Assembly: GCA_009777995.1 (NCBI GenBank)
Contig: WRKT01000028.1
Coordinates: 1-32,553, forward strand
Reading direction: 5' to 3'
DNA from: Treponema sp.
Lineage (GTDB): Bacteria; Spirochaetota; Spirochaetia; Treponematales; Breznakiellaceae
DNA: 32,553 nt
Within the stretch, counting starts at the first letter, position 1, and every line of letters begins with the position of its first letter. A program made the translations under genes and the position numbers. This document shows positions 1 through 7,808 of the stretch, one piece after another. A model generated the notes under the pieces. That model searched no databases, was not told where the DNA came from, and worked only from the letters and a program-made list of their open reading frames with translations.

Positions 1-1663
1 AATTAATATACCCACTAACTCAAGCCAAAATGTCAGCGCTGTATTACAGCCGGCAAATGCAACAAACCAAGCTGTAACTTGGGAAGTGACAGAGGGCTCA
101 AGTATCATAACCATTGATAGTACAAACTCTCTTAGCATTACGGTTAGCGCAGGGAGCAGTACCGGAAGTGCAACATTAAAAGTGACAACTGCTGACGGCA
201 GCTTCACCGAGGAGAGGCAGATACAGGTAGCTGTTGCTCCGCCTCCGACATCAATCGGCATAAGCACGCCTACTCCTGTGCAGTTAATCGTGGCAGGCAC
301 AAGACAGATAGAGTACGAATTAGCTCCCGAGAATGCGGATACAAGGGTCACTTGGACAAGTCAACACAGCAGTGTGGCAACGGTAAGCAACGGCCTTATT
401 ACGGCTGTTGGTGTCGGTCAAACTACGATTACCGTGACAAGCGATCACCCAAATTCCACAGCAAGCTCATCAGTCACTGTCAGTGTATCTGTTTCGTCAG
501 GAGGTGTAGCGCCTGACGGTATCTTTATCTACGATACAGATGGCACTGACATTACTGCACCCTCATGGACAGGTGATGGGGACGGCTCCTTCAGTGATCC
601 CTTCATACTCTCTGACATCTTCCACGGGCAGGCGAAGGAGCTTACCTTTGGTGTTGCAGGCAGTGCAAACGCAAACAAGAATGTGCAGTGGCAGTCATGG
701 TCAACTTACGGTATTGTAGAAAGTGTTGTAGGAAATAAGGTGACTTTTAGGGGCCTTAATGAAAATCTTACTACTCCCCGCAGGGCCCAATTCAGTATAA
801 GCAGTGTCGCAGACCCCGGCTTATTTCACTTTATTGCCTTTGATGTAACACCTCCAAATCCCCTCCATGATGATACGCCATTTGCGATAGCAGATTTAAG
901 TGATACTTCAAAGCACTTTAGTCATCATACGGTGTTCTCTTCTCTTAATCAAACAGGCAATGCAAGTGCAACACCCTATATACTTGGCATAACCACAGGG
1001 ACTGCGAGTAATAATTCCTTGACTCTCACAGCAACCTTAAAAGGTGCAGGAAATAATATTCCTGCAAACACTAACCTTGTAGCTTTTATACCGCCTGCAT
1101 CGGACAGCATTATTTCAATAACTCAAGCGGAGGCAATTCCGAAGCAGGGGTCAACCGATGAAGTCGAGATTGAGTTCACAGTTACTGCAAAGGGCCCCGG
1201 CGGTATGGCAAGCATTAACGTATACCCTGAAGGAAGGCTGGACCTTGCAAAGGAAATTCATTTCAGGGTGATACTCCCCCTCCCTGCAAGCCCTCCGGTC
1301 CAAATATCTCCAAGCGGGCCTACTAGTTTATCACAAGCAGTCTCAAGCCAAGAGTTCAGTGTCAGCTATGGCAGCTTCCCGGATGCCGATGTAGCAAAGA
1401 TCGAGTGGCATGTTTCGGCTATAACAAGGACAGGGTATCTTGCGTTTAACGACACTGCCGATGCGGTTGAAATAACCTTACCCCATAACGACGCTAAAAG
1501 AAGGTTTGTAACTGTTACAAGGGCAGGCTCTACCATTCCTTCACCGAATGACCTTAGAGTGGGGGTAAGAATCTGGGATTACTATAATACGATCTCCGAA
1601 CTGGAGCAGGTAAGCCGTGCACGAACTAGTACAAGCGGAGGAATTATAAGCATAAGTGAATGA
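1..1663 (+). CDS. Big2 (Ig-like) repeat surface protein, 3' part only
   Basis: The reading frame is open from the left edge (first full codon at position 2), so the gene starts outside the window; the GTG at 86 is an internal valine. The visible part opens inside one Ig-like repeat (AVLQPANATNQAVTWEV) and continues into a complete bacterial Ig-like group 2 repeat at about 248-490, recognisable by VTWTSQHSSVATVSNGLITAVGVGQTTITVTS cut into its typical blocks (WTSxxxxVATV, GLITAVGVGxTTITV). The remaining ~390 residues are Ser/Thr/Gly-rich and beta-like, without a domain I can name. Big2 repeats occur in exported adhesins and cell-surface proteins, so a surface role is likely but inferred. No C-terminal anchor is visible. 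The gene ends in TGA, followed by a 16-bp perfect inverted repeat at 1712-1749. Confidence 0.8.
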   Translation, partial: INIPTNSSQNVSAVLQPANATNQAVTWEVTEGSSIITIDSTNSLSITVSAGSSTGSATLKVTTADGSFTEERQIQVAVAPPPTSIGISTPTPVQLIVAGTRQIEYELAPENADTRVTWTSQHSSVATVSNGLITAVGVGQTTITVTSDHPNSTASSSVTVSVSVSSGGVAPDGIFIYDTDGTDITAPSWTGDGDGSFSDPFILSDIFHGQAKELTFGVAGSANANKNVQWQSWSTYGIVESVVGNKVTFRGLNENLTTPRRAQFSISSVADPGLFHFIAFDVTPPNPLHDDTPFAIADLSDTSKHFSHHTVFSSLNQTGNASATPYILGITTGTASNNSLTLTATLKGAGNNIPANTNLVAFIPPASDSIISITQAEAIPKQGSTDEVEIEFTVTAKGPGGMASINVYPEGRLDLAKEIHFRVILPLPASPPVQISPSGPTSLSQAVSSQEFSVSYGSFPDADVAKIEWHVSAITRTGYLAFNDTADAVEITLPHNDAKRRFVTVTRAGSTIPSPNDLRVGVRIWDYYNTISELEQVSRARTSTSGGIISISE

Positions 1664-1696
1664 TAGCCTGTACAGTTTTTACAATTCCGGCTATCT

Positions 1697-1749
1697 TATA
1701 CTAGAATCCCGCACACACAAAGTTCGCATATTGGCGAACTTTGTGTGTG
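1697..1749 (+). promoter_or_regulatory. possible -10 followed by a 16-bp perfect stem-loop
   Basis: The arms CACACACAAAGTTCGC (1712-1727) and GCGAACTTTGTGTGTG (1734-1749) pair perfectly around a 6-base loop. Only three T follow, so it is a poor intrinsic terminator for the upstream gene. A TATACT at 1697-1702 would place a transcript start near 1709, putting the hairpin at the extreme 5' end of the mRNA of the gene at 1767, whose Shine-Dalgarno (TAGGAG, 1755-1760) lies just after it. It could be a terminator, an attenuator or a 5' mRNA-protecting stem. No convincing -35 is seen. Confidence 0.5.
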
Positions 1750-1766
1750 TTTAATAGGAGTAAATC

Positions 1767-2888
1767 TTGAAAAAGATATCGGTTTTTATAGCAGTTCTTT
1801 TCATCTCGCTCCCGCTCTTTGCCATTGATATAAGATTCAACTCCCCTGTATTTTCAAACGAAGCACCCATCTCGGGCAATGTACCTGACGGACTAAGCCC
1901 TGAAGATTTGAGTTACGAAATATTCAATGACATTGAGAGAGAACTGCGATACCGGCTCAGCGGTTTTAGTGCAAACCCTGGAAATTTAATTGGAGCATTT
2001 GCAAATGCTTCGATATTTTCAAACCATGGTGCAGGTCAATACAGCTTTGGCACTTATAATAGGTTTGCCTTTACTATAGGCCCGATGGTCGGTTTTCGCC
2101 TTCCTGCGAGCTATTTAAGTTTTTCAGACGGATTAATCGGATCGGAAAATACAGCACCGATTGATCACGATGAACCTGCAATTACCACCTACGCTCAAAT
2201 TCTAAACGCACAAATCGGCATAAACACTTCCGCCTTTTTTCTAAGAGACCTATATCTCGGAATAAAAATCGGTTATATGAATATGCCCATAGATATATTT
2301 TCATTTAATACCTTCTCAATTGGAGCAATGGCAAATTACAAGCTTTTGAATAATAGAAATATTGCTGCAGGTAGTCTCCAATGGAGCGGAATAAGTATCG
2401 GCACAGGCTTTATTTACCAGAACAGTGCCATAAGTGTAAATTACCCCCTTGAAATAGCAATAGAGGGAAGATCAATTTATGTTGACGATCATGAAGTAAG
2501 AGCAGGCGTATCAGATACTAAGTTTAACCTGGATTTCAATATTAATACTTATACGATTCCGGTTGAAGTGATGACTTCGATCAGGTTATTCAGTTTTATT
2601 AACCTCGCAGCAGGTGCAGGTTTAGACATAGGATTTGGCAGGGCAGACCTCAGTGCTAACGGCACTGTCACAACCGATTTCATGGATCTGCCGCCCGGTA
2701 TAGTACAAATCAGCCCCGGAACCGTATCATTCCAAATAAACGGAAACTCAGGCCCAAGCATTTTAAATCCCAAGATCATGGCTGCCCTTGGTTTAGTTTT
2801 AGGTCAAGTAATGCTTGATATACCATTTACATATTACCCTCTGAATAACGGGATTAACTTTGGAATTACTATCGGGATTTTTCTATAA
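1767..2888 (+). CDS. exported beta-rich protein, possible outer-membrane barrel
   Basis: A 373-residue protein starting at TTG 1767, chosen because TAGGAG lies 6 bases upstream and a clear signal peptide follows at once (KK, a hydrophobic run, then LFA before IDIRF, so cleavage near residue 19-20). The mature part is rich in alternating hydrophobic/polar strands with many Gly, Asn and aromatic residues, for example GNLIGAFANASIFSNHGAGQ, and ends in a strand-like GITIGIFL. This resembles spirochaete outer-membrane or periplasmic beta-barrel proteins, but I do not recognise a family. It follows a surface-protein gene and precedes a toxin-antitoxin pair with its own promoter. Export is well supported; barrel topology is inference. 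Confidence 0.75.
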   Translation: MKKISVFIAVLFISLPLFAIDIRFNSPVFSNEAPISGNVPDGLSPEDLSYEIFNDIERELRYRLSGFSANPGNLIGAFANASIFSNHGAGQYSFGTYNRFAFTIGPMVGFRLPASYLSFSDGLIGSENTAPIDHDEPAITTYAQILNAQIGINTSAFFLRDLYLGIKIGYMNMPIDIFSFNTFSIGAMANYKLLNNRNIAAGSLQWSGISIGTGFIYQNSAISVNYPLEIAIEGRSIYVDDHEVRAGVSDTKFNLDFNINTYTIPVEVMTSIRLFSFINLAAGAGLDIGFGRADLSANGTVTTDFMDLPPGIVQISPGTVSFQINGNSGPSILNPKIMAALGLVLGQVMLDIPFTYYPLNNGINFGITIGIFL

Positions 2889-2897
2889 AATAACACC

Positions 2898-2926
2898 TTG
2901 ACATTTGATTCAATGTGTATTACTAT
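2898..2926 (+). promoter_or_regulatory. vapBC promoter with direct repeats
   Basis: TTGACA (2898-2903), a 17-base spacer and TACTAT (2921-2926) form a near-consensus sigma-70 promoter. ATGTGTAT occurs twice, at 2913-2920 and 2925-2932, 12 bp apart and flanking the -10, with a related GGTGTAT at 2937-2943. These are plausible operator half-sites for autoregulation by the antitoxin, as is usual for VapBC. The predicted transcript start near 2933 leaves a very short leader carrying AGAGG (2934-2938). Confidence 0.65.
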
Positions 2927-2944
2927 GTGTATAAGAGGTGTATA

Positions 2945-3142
2945 GTGAGAACAAATATTGTATTAAATGATGAACTGGTAAAAGAAGCATTTTCATATTC
3001 AACATCAATTCTTACCAAAAAAGACCTTATAGAAGCAGCTTTAAGAGAATATGTAAATAACAGGAAAAGAAAGAACATTAGAGACTTAAAGGGGAAAATC
3101 GAATTTAGAGATGAGTATGACTATAAAAGCATGAGGAAATAA
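2945..3142 (+). CDS. vapB: VapB-type antitoxin
   Basis: A small protein (65 aa from GTG 2945) whose N-terminus, MRTNIVLNDELVKEAF, is the classic start of VapB antitoxins: a short beta strand followed by helices, as in ribbon-helix-helix DNA-binding proteins (TKKDLIEAALREYV). The basic middle (NNRKRKNI) and charged tail would wrap the toxin. GTG 2945 is preferred over the upstream ATG 2915 because that ATG lies inside the promoter and AGAGG sits 6 bases before the GTG. The stop codon directly abuts the ATG of the PIN-domain toxin, the usual translational coupling. Expected role: neutralise the toxin and repress the shared promoter. Confidence 0.85.
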   Translation: MRTNIVLNDELVKEAFSYSTSILTKKDLIEAALREYVNNRKRKNIRDLKGKIEFRDEYDYKSMRK

Positions 3143-3541
3143 ATGATTCTTGCAGATACATCAGTTCTTATTGGATACTTTAAAAACAAGGAAGGTCTTC
3201 CATACGAGAAAATGGATTACATTATTGATCATGATATACCTTATGGCATTTGCAATTATATTTATCAAGAGCTTCTACAGGGGTCCAAAAACAACAAGGA
3301 GTTTAATTTATTAAAAGAATATTTTGACACCTTGCCTTTCTTTGACATAAAATTAGGAAAACAATCTTTTGAGAAATCGTCATTGATCTATATAAACTGT
3401 AGAAAAAGCGGAATTACCGTAAGAAGTACAATAGACTTATTAATTGCTCAAATAACAATAGAAAACAATCTGTATTTATTGCACGATGACAATGATTTTA
3501 CCAATATGGCAAAGGTAGTTAAAGATTTAAAGATATACTAA
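3143..3541 (+). CDS. vapC: VapC toxin, PIN-domain ribonuclease
   Basis: A 132-residue single-domain PIN protein, normal VapC length. The acidic residues that hold the catalytic Mg2+/Mn2+ are all visible: D5 in ILADTSVLIGYF, E43 in YQELLQG, D98 in STIDLLIAQ, and the terminal acidic cluster D115-D116-D118 in LHDDNDF. VapC toxins cleave specific RNAs (initiator tRNA, other tRNAs or 23S rRNA in studied cases); the target here cannot be read from sequence. It starts immediately after the antitoxin stop codon and ends 10 bases before the convergent uppP stop. With intact catalytic residues and an intact antitoxin, the module appears functional. Confidence 0.92.
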   Translation: MILADTSVLIGYFKNKEGLPYEKMDYIIDHDIPYGICNYIYQELLQGSKNNKEFNLLKEYFDTLPFFDIKLGKQSFEKSSLIYINCRKSGITVRSTIDLLIAQITIENNLYLLHDDNDFTNMAKVVKDLKIY

Positions 3542-3551
3542 TGATGGACAA

Positions 3552-4397
3552 TTAAAGCAAGATCCCTGTCAGCAATTGATCCACTAAAATCAAAACCCCT
3601 AAAACACCGGTGTAAATTGCAAACCCTCGCAGAGAATGTTTCCTGATAATCCTGAAAAGCAGGTGCATCGAAAAAAAGGCAACTATGCAGGCGCTAAGAG
3701 TCCCTATAACTAATGGCAATGCTCCGATACTACCCTCGGCAGACTTGGCGGCATTAATAAAGTCCCCTGCTTGAAGAACAAGCGCGCCCAAGATTGCAGG
3801 GATGGAAAGAAGAAAAGAGAAGCGGGCGGCATAGTTTCGATCAACCTTCCTGAATAAGGCGCCCGAGATTGTTGCGCCCGAGCGAGAAATGCCGGGAACT
3901 AGGGCCGCTGCCTGGAAAAGACCTATAATAAGGGCATCGCGCAGGGTCAGACCCGCGCCCGCCCCACCGCCGGCTCCCGCACCGCCGGCACCACCACCGC
4001 CGGCACCACCGAGCCCCCCACCACCCGACAGCTTCTCCGATAGGAAAAGCAGGCCCGACGTCACGAGAAACGCAAAACCAAGAAATGCCCCCGTTTGAAA
4101 AAGTTCCTCTATAAAGCCCCTGAAAACAAGGGCAACAATTACAGCAGGGATAGTTGCGACTATAAGGTAAAGCGTCAGGGGCTGAATTATACGGCGCAGT
4201 ATGTCTAAAATGTCCTTGCGCAGAACAAAAAGCACCGCAAGAAGGGTCCCTCCGTGAACCGCAGTCTCAAAAACAAGGGCCGGCTCCTCTATGCCGAAGA
4301 TCCTCTGCAGTAAAACCAGATGCCCCGAACTGCTCACAGGCAGGAATTCGGTAATGCCCTGAACAATTCCAAGAACCAAAGCTTCCCATACACTCAT
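3552..4397 (-). CDS. uppP: undecaprenyl-diphosphatase UppP (BacA family)
   Basis: Integral membrane phosphatase that recycles undecaprenyl pyrophosphate to the monophosphate carrier used for peptidoglycan; family members confer bacitracin tolerance. The signatures are present: Q13xxxE17 and VSSSGH (H26) in motif 1, and PGISRSGAT at 168-176 with R172. At 281 aa it is near family length. The oddity is residues 125-149, a run made almost only of Gly and Ala with one Leu, inserted between two membrane segments after SEKLS (DNA 3951-4025). Its GC-rich codons differ from the surrounding gene. The start is the ATG 10 bases after the stop of the upstream response regulator, so the two form an operon; the ribosome site is weak, suggesting coupling. 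Confidence 0.93.
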   Translation of the reverse strand: MSVWEALVLGIVQGITEFLPVSSSGHLVLLQRIFGIEEPALVFETAVHGGTLLAVLFVLRKDILDILRRIIQPLTLYLIVATIPAVIVALVFRGFIEELFQTGAFLGFAFLVTSGLLFLSEKLSGGGGLGGAGGGGAGGAGAGGGAGAGLTLRDALIIGLFQAAALVPGISRSGATISGALFRKVDRNYAARFSFLLSIPAILGALVLQAGDFINAAKSAEGSIGALPLVIGTLSACIVAFFSMHLLFRIIRKHSLRGFAIYTGVLGVLILVDQLLTGILL

Positions 4398-4407
4398 ACA
4401 ATATTTT

Positions 4408-5151
4408 CTAGTCGAAAATCATTTTTTTTTCTATAGGCAGAAAAGTCTCTCCATCCGGGTTTAGGGGAACAAGGCCATGGAGAAAGGCATAACGGGCCAT
4501 CTGAGAGCGGTTATGAAGGCCGGTCTTTCGCATTACCGTGGAAATATAGTTTCGGATGGTCCCAACAGTCAGGTCCATTCTTCGGGCAATCTCCCCTGAT
4601 GCGAAGCCATCACCAATATAGGTCAGAATCTGCAGCTCCGTCTTGGTTAAGTACTTTGTCGGATCATTGCCTTGATAACCGGTCTGCGGCTTTGGAGGGA
4701 AGTAATTTTGTGCACTGAACCCCTTTTGGTTAATTGCGGCAAGAAGCTGTAAAATTCTGGGAGCAAGGGAGGGACTTATATAAGACCCGCCGTCAGAAAC
4801 ACATCTTAAAATGGAAGGCAGAACAAGTATATCAGTATCCTTATTTACAAGCCCCGAAATTTGATTCGATGCCACCTTAAAAAGTCGATAATCATTAATT
4901 TGAGCAATAAGGATGATAGCCGCAGTTGAGGGGGAACGTGTTTTTAGGAGGGGAGGAATCTCCTCACCTTCAATATACTGCAGATTATTGTCCAGAATTA
5001 CGATATCCGGTTTTAAGCTGCCGACAAGTTTTAAGGCATCGTATGCATCTTTTCCGCCGGCAAGCACCCTAATATCATCATGGTTTGATAAAACCTCGGT
5101 AATATTATCTCTGTCTTGTTTCTGAGGGATGACCACGACAGCCTTTATCAT
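4408..5151 (-). CDS. LuxR/NarL-type response regulator with degenerate receiver
   Basis: A 247-residue protein with an N-terminal receiver-like domain (about 1-125) and a C-terminal LuxR-type helix-turn-helix (about 167-228: LTKTELQILTYIGDGFASGEIA then VGTIRNYISTVMRKTGL split over two helices). D54 (VILDNN) and K104 (LVNKD) sit where the phospho-acceptor and conserved lysine should be, but the acidic pair after the first strand is missing: the protein reads VVVIPQKQ there. It may therefore be phosphorylated poorly or act without phosphorylation. AAGGAG lies 8 bases before the ATG. No kinase is adjacent. The uppP gene follows after 10 bases, so control of its own operon, including a cell-wall gene, is a reasonable inference. 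Confidence 0.88.
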   Translation of the reverse strand: MIKAVVVIPQKQDRDNITEVLSNHDDIRVLAGGKDAYDALKLVGSLKPDIVILDNNLQYIEGEEIPPLLKTRSPSTAAIILIAQINDYRLFKVASNQISGLVNKDTDILVLPSILRCVSDGGSYISPSLAPRILQLLAAINQKGFSAQNYFPPKPQTGYQGNDPTKYLTKTELQILTYIGDGFASGEIARRMDLTVGTIRNYISTVMRKTGLHNRSQMARYAFLHGLVPLNPDGETFLPIEKKMIFD

Positions 5152-5202
5152 ATTAAATTCTCCTTAAAAATCGACTAATTGGAGATATTAAAGACATTAT
5201 AT

Positions 5203-5231
5203 AAAATATAAAAAACACCTCCCATAGTCAA
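5203..5231 (-). promoter_or_regulatory. promoter of the response regulator-uppP operon
   Basis: On the minus strand, TTGACT (5231-5226) is followed after 17 bases by TATTTT (5208-5203). The predicted transcript start is near 5196, giving a leader of about 45 bases that ends in AAGGAG before the ATG at 5151. Confidence 0.5.
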
Positions 5232-5262
5232 GGGAAAATTAATGATATTTAAAATATTTTTC

Positions 5263-5291
5263 TTGACGGCAGACTCATACCATGCTAGAAT
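5263..5291 (+). promoter_or_regulatory. promoter of the tatD-dus-rhomboid genes
   Basis: TTGACG (5263-5268), a 17-base spacer and TAGAAT (5286-5291) give one of the best sigma-70 matches in the window. It faces the tatD gene at 5344 and diverges from the promoter at 5203-5231. Transcription should start near 5298, leaving a leader of about 46 bases without a strong Shine-Dalgarno. Confidence 0.65.
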
Positions 5292-5343
5292 TGGACAGTA
5301 TCCAGTTTGGACTACCTAATTATCATATCTAAATGGAAAATAC

Positions 5344-6120
5344 ATGCAGTATTTTGACACTCATGCCCATATAGGGCTCGTTTGTGAAGACCCTATCGAG
5401 CAGTTAATGGTTATACAGGAGGCCCGCCAAGCTTCCGTGACCCGGCTCGTTTCTATATGCAATAGTCTCTTTGATTTTGTAAGGGTATACGAAAATTTGA
5501 AATCTGCCTTAAATGTGTATCATTCTGTGGGTGTTTCCCCTTCAGAGGTAAAGAACCCGGGAAAGGACTGGATTCAAACCATAGAAGCAAGCGCAAGGCT
5601 TCCTAGGGTGGTGGCTCTTGGGGAAATTGGCCTCGATTATTATAGGAAGTTTGGTGATAAAAAGTCTCAAATAGAGCTTTTCATAACCCAATTGGACCTT
5701 GCAGGTAAGCTAAATCTTCCTGTTATTATCCATAATAGGGAGGCAGGCAAGGATGTTCTTGATATTTTGAAAGACAGGCTCCCTCCAAGGGGCGGAATCC
5801 TCCACTGCTATTCAGAGAATGCCGAATATGCCAAGAAGGCCCTCGATCTGAACCTCTATTTCTCTTTTGCAGGGAATTTAACCTATAGAAATGCAAAAAA
5901 CCTGCATGAGACAATTGATGTACTCCCCACGGACAGGATCCTTATTGAATCCGAAAGCCCCTTTATGGTGCCTGCCGACCATAGAGGCAAGAGAAATATG
6001 CCGAAGTATCTGCCCATAACTGCCCGTTTCCTTGCAGAGATGCTGGATATGGATGATGAAGAACTCGCTAATCTTCTCTGGGAAAATTCAAACAGGTTTT
6101 TCGGGATTGCCGACGAGTAG
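5344..6120 (+). CDS. tatD: TatD family metal-dependent hydrolase (DNase)
   Basis: A 258-residue TIM-barrel hydrolase of the amidohydrolase superfamily; characterised members are 3'-5' DNases or RNases acting in the cytoplasm. Metal ligands appear in order: H7 and H9 (FDTHAHI), E94 (GEIGLDYYR), H130 (VIIHNRE), H154 (HCYSEN). The last ligand, normally Asp in an ETDSPY-type motif, is replaced by glutamate here (IESESPF, E204). Glu can still bind metal, so activity may remain, but the change is uncommon. ATG 5344 gives the standard N-terminus although only a weak ribosome site precedes it. Its 3' end overlaps the start of the dus gene by 14 bases, so translation is probably coupled. Confidence 0.9.
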   Translation: MQYFDTHAHIGLVCEDPIEQLMVIQEARQASVTRLVSICNSLFDFVRVYENLKSALNVYHSVGVSPSEVKNPGKDWIQTIEASARLPRVVALGEIGLDYYRKFGDKKSQIELFITQLDLAGKLNLPVIIHNREAGKDVLDILKDRLPPRGGILHCYSENAEYAKKALDLNLYFSFAGNLTYRNAKNLHETIDVLPTDRILIESESPFMVPADHRGKRNMPKYLPITARFLAEMLDMDDEELANLLWENSNRFFGIADE

Positions 6121-7141
6121 TTTATACCATCCTCTAAAAATAGGCTCTCTTGAACTTGCGGGCAATCTCTTTCTCGCACCTGTGGCAGGATATACCGACA
6201 GGATCTTCCGCTCCATCTGTTGGGATTTCGGTGCAGATTTTAGCTTTACAGAGCTTGCATCGGCAGAGGCCATAACAAGGGGCGGGAAACCCACCCTCGA
6301 AATAGTCAGACGCGGCGAAAACGAGAAACTCTATGCAATACAGCTCTTCGGCCATGACCCCAAGACAATGTTCAATGCCGCGATGGCCCTCGCCCCGCTT
6401 AACCCCGATGCAATCGACATAAACGCAGGCTGCCCCGTGCCAAAGGTGGTAAAAAACGGTGCAGGCTCCGCCCTGATGAAGGACCCCTCCCTGCTTGCCC
6501 GTATTATCAGGGCAGTTGTGCGTGCAGCAGAAGAGCTAAAAGGTATTCCCGTAACAATAAAAATACGTTCCGGCTGGGATTCGGAAAACCTAAACTATAA
6601 CGAATGCGGGCACATCGCCGCCGAGGAGGGTGCTGCTATGGTCACCCTCCACCCGAGAACCAGGGGCCAGTACTATACAGGCAAAAGTGATTGGTCCCAT
6701 ATTGCCGATCTCGCAGGGAGGTTGAAAATCCCCGTATGCGGCTCAGGCGATCTCTTCAGCCCGGAAGATGCCGCTCGCATGCTTGGTGAAACAGGTTGTG
6801 CCGCTGTCATGTTCGCTCGCGGAGCAGAGGGAAACCCCTTCATCTTTGAAGCAGCAAAATCCTTTTTTCAATTGGGCCGGTGGGAAGTAAAACCCTTTGA
6901 AGAGCGTATCAAGATAGCGCTTAAGCACCTTGAGCTCCTTGCCCTCGAAACAGGAGAATCAAAGGCATGCAGGGAAATGCGCAAGCAATTCGCTGCCTAT
7001 ACGAAGGCTCCGCCCGGTCGGAAAGGGGTAAGGGGCAGTGCGGCCCTTCGAAATAATCTTGTAAGGGCAGGTTCCATAGAGGAATATCAAAAGATATTAT
7101 ACGATTTTACAAGATCTGCCTTTACACAAGAGGCAAATTAA
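6107..7141 (+). CDS. dusB: tRNA-dihydrouridine synthase, DusB-like
   Basis: FMN enzyme that reduces uridines in tRNA D-loops. Diagnostic blocks are in order: LAPVAGYTDRIFR (23-35), AIQLFGHDP, INAGCPVPKVVKNGAGSALM with catalytic Cys109, the TIKIRSGW lysine block, LHPRTRGQYYTG, GSGDLFSPEDA and FARGAEGNPFIF, all typical of the DusB/NifR3 group. I place the start at TTG 6107, inside the end of tatD, because it leaves the normal distance to the first motif (344 aa in total); the same frame stays open upstream to ATG 6032, but that would add 25 residues with no family resemblance. The ribosome site is weak, consistent with coupling to tatD. The rhomboid gene follows after 12 bases. Confidence 0.93.
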   Translation: MPTSSLYHPLKIGSLELAGNLFLAPVAGYTDRIFRSICWDFGADFSFTELASAEAITRGGKPTLEIVRRGENEKLYAIQLFGHDPKTMFNAAMALAPLNPDAIDINAGCPVPKVVKNGAGSALMKDPSLLARIIRAVVRAAEELKGIPVTIKIRSGWDSENLNYNECGHIAAEEGAAMVTLHPRTRGQYYTGKSDWSHIADLAGRLKIPVCGSGDLFSPEDAARMLGETGCAAVMFARGAEGNPFIFEAAKSFFQLGRWEVKPFEERIKIALKHLELLALETGESKACREMRKQFAAYTKAPPGRKGVRGSAALRNNLVRAGSIEEYQKILYDFTRSAFTQEAN

Positions 7142-7153
7142 ACGTATCTTTAT

Positions 7154-7795
7154 ATGATGAAAATTATTCGGCGGCCTTTCCGCTATAGAAACGATAATGT
7201 AGTTTATTACCTTATAGGCATTACCTTTCTTTTTTATCTTGCACAATTATTTTTAAGAAGTATCCCTATTGTTGGGATTTTTTCAATGAACCCGATTATA
7301 GTGATGCGCCTCGGCTGGGTATGGCAATTTACCACTTATATGTTTATTCACCATCCGACAAATATTGGTCATATCCTCTTTAATATGTTTGCCCTTTTCA
7401 TTTTCGGCCGTCAGGTTGAATGGAAGATGGGAAGCAGGGAGTTCCTTCTATACTATCTTCTTACAGGCACCCTTGCGGGCATCTTTTCCTTCTTTGTATA
7501 CACGCTTACAGGGCAGGTATGGATTTCCCTAATGGGTGCATCGGGGGCAATATTCGCAGTTCAATTCGCCTATGCAACCTTCTTTCCTGACTCGGTGATC
7601 TATATTTGGGGCATTCTTCCCCTTAGGGCACCAATCATGGTCCTTGGTTTTACGGGCATTGAGCTGTTTTCCATGTTTACAAGAAGCGGCGGCAATGTGG
7701 CACATATCACCCACCTTGCAGGTTTCCTTTTCGCTTGGGTTTATTTTTCGGTGCGCTTCGGAATTAATCCCTGGAAGGCAATGCGTCGCAGATAG
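7154..7795 (+). CDS. rhomboid-family intramembrane serine protease
   Basis: A 213-residue protein with about six membrane helices and the rhomboid catalytic signatures: the Asn-containing HILFNMFALFIFG (72-84) that helps form the oxyanion hole, the serine nucleophile S130 in MGASGAIF, and the catalytic histidine H187 in AHITHLAGF. Rhomboids cut membrane proteins within or near a transmembrane helix; the substrate is unknown. The order N-GxSG-H and the compact size match the minimal bacterial core. It follows dus by 12 bases and probably shares its transcript; no clear Shine-Dalgarno is present. It ends 13 bases before the convergent end of the hybrid kinase gene. Confidence 0.9.
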   Translation: MMKIIRRPFRYRNDNVVYYLIGITFLFYLAQLFLRSIPIVGIFSMNPIIVMRLGWVWQFTTYMFIHHPTNIGHILFNMFALFIFGRQVEWKMGSREFLLYYLLTGTLAGIFSFFVYTLTGQVWISLMGASGAIFAVQFAYATFFPDSVIYIWGILPLRAPIMVLGFTGIELFSMFTRSGGNVAHITHLAGFLFAWVYFSVRFGINPWKAMRRR

Positions 7796-7808
7796 CGGCG
7801 CAGGTAGC

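Noticed and set aside
3889-4098. Proline-rich open frame opposite uppP
   Set aside because: It is the antisense reading of the Gly/Ala-rich insert of UppP; it has no ribosome site or domain.
6032-6106. Upstream in-frame extension of the dus gene to ATG 6032
   Set aside because: It lies wholly inside tatD, has no ribosome site and adds residues unlike any Dus N-terminus; TTG 6107 gives the normal length.
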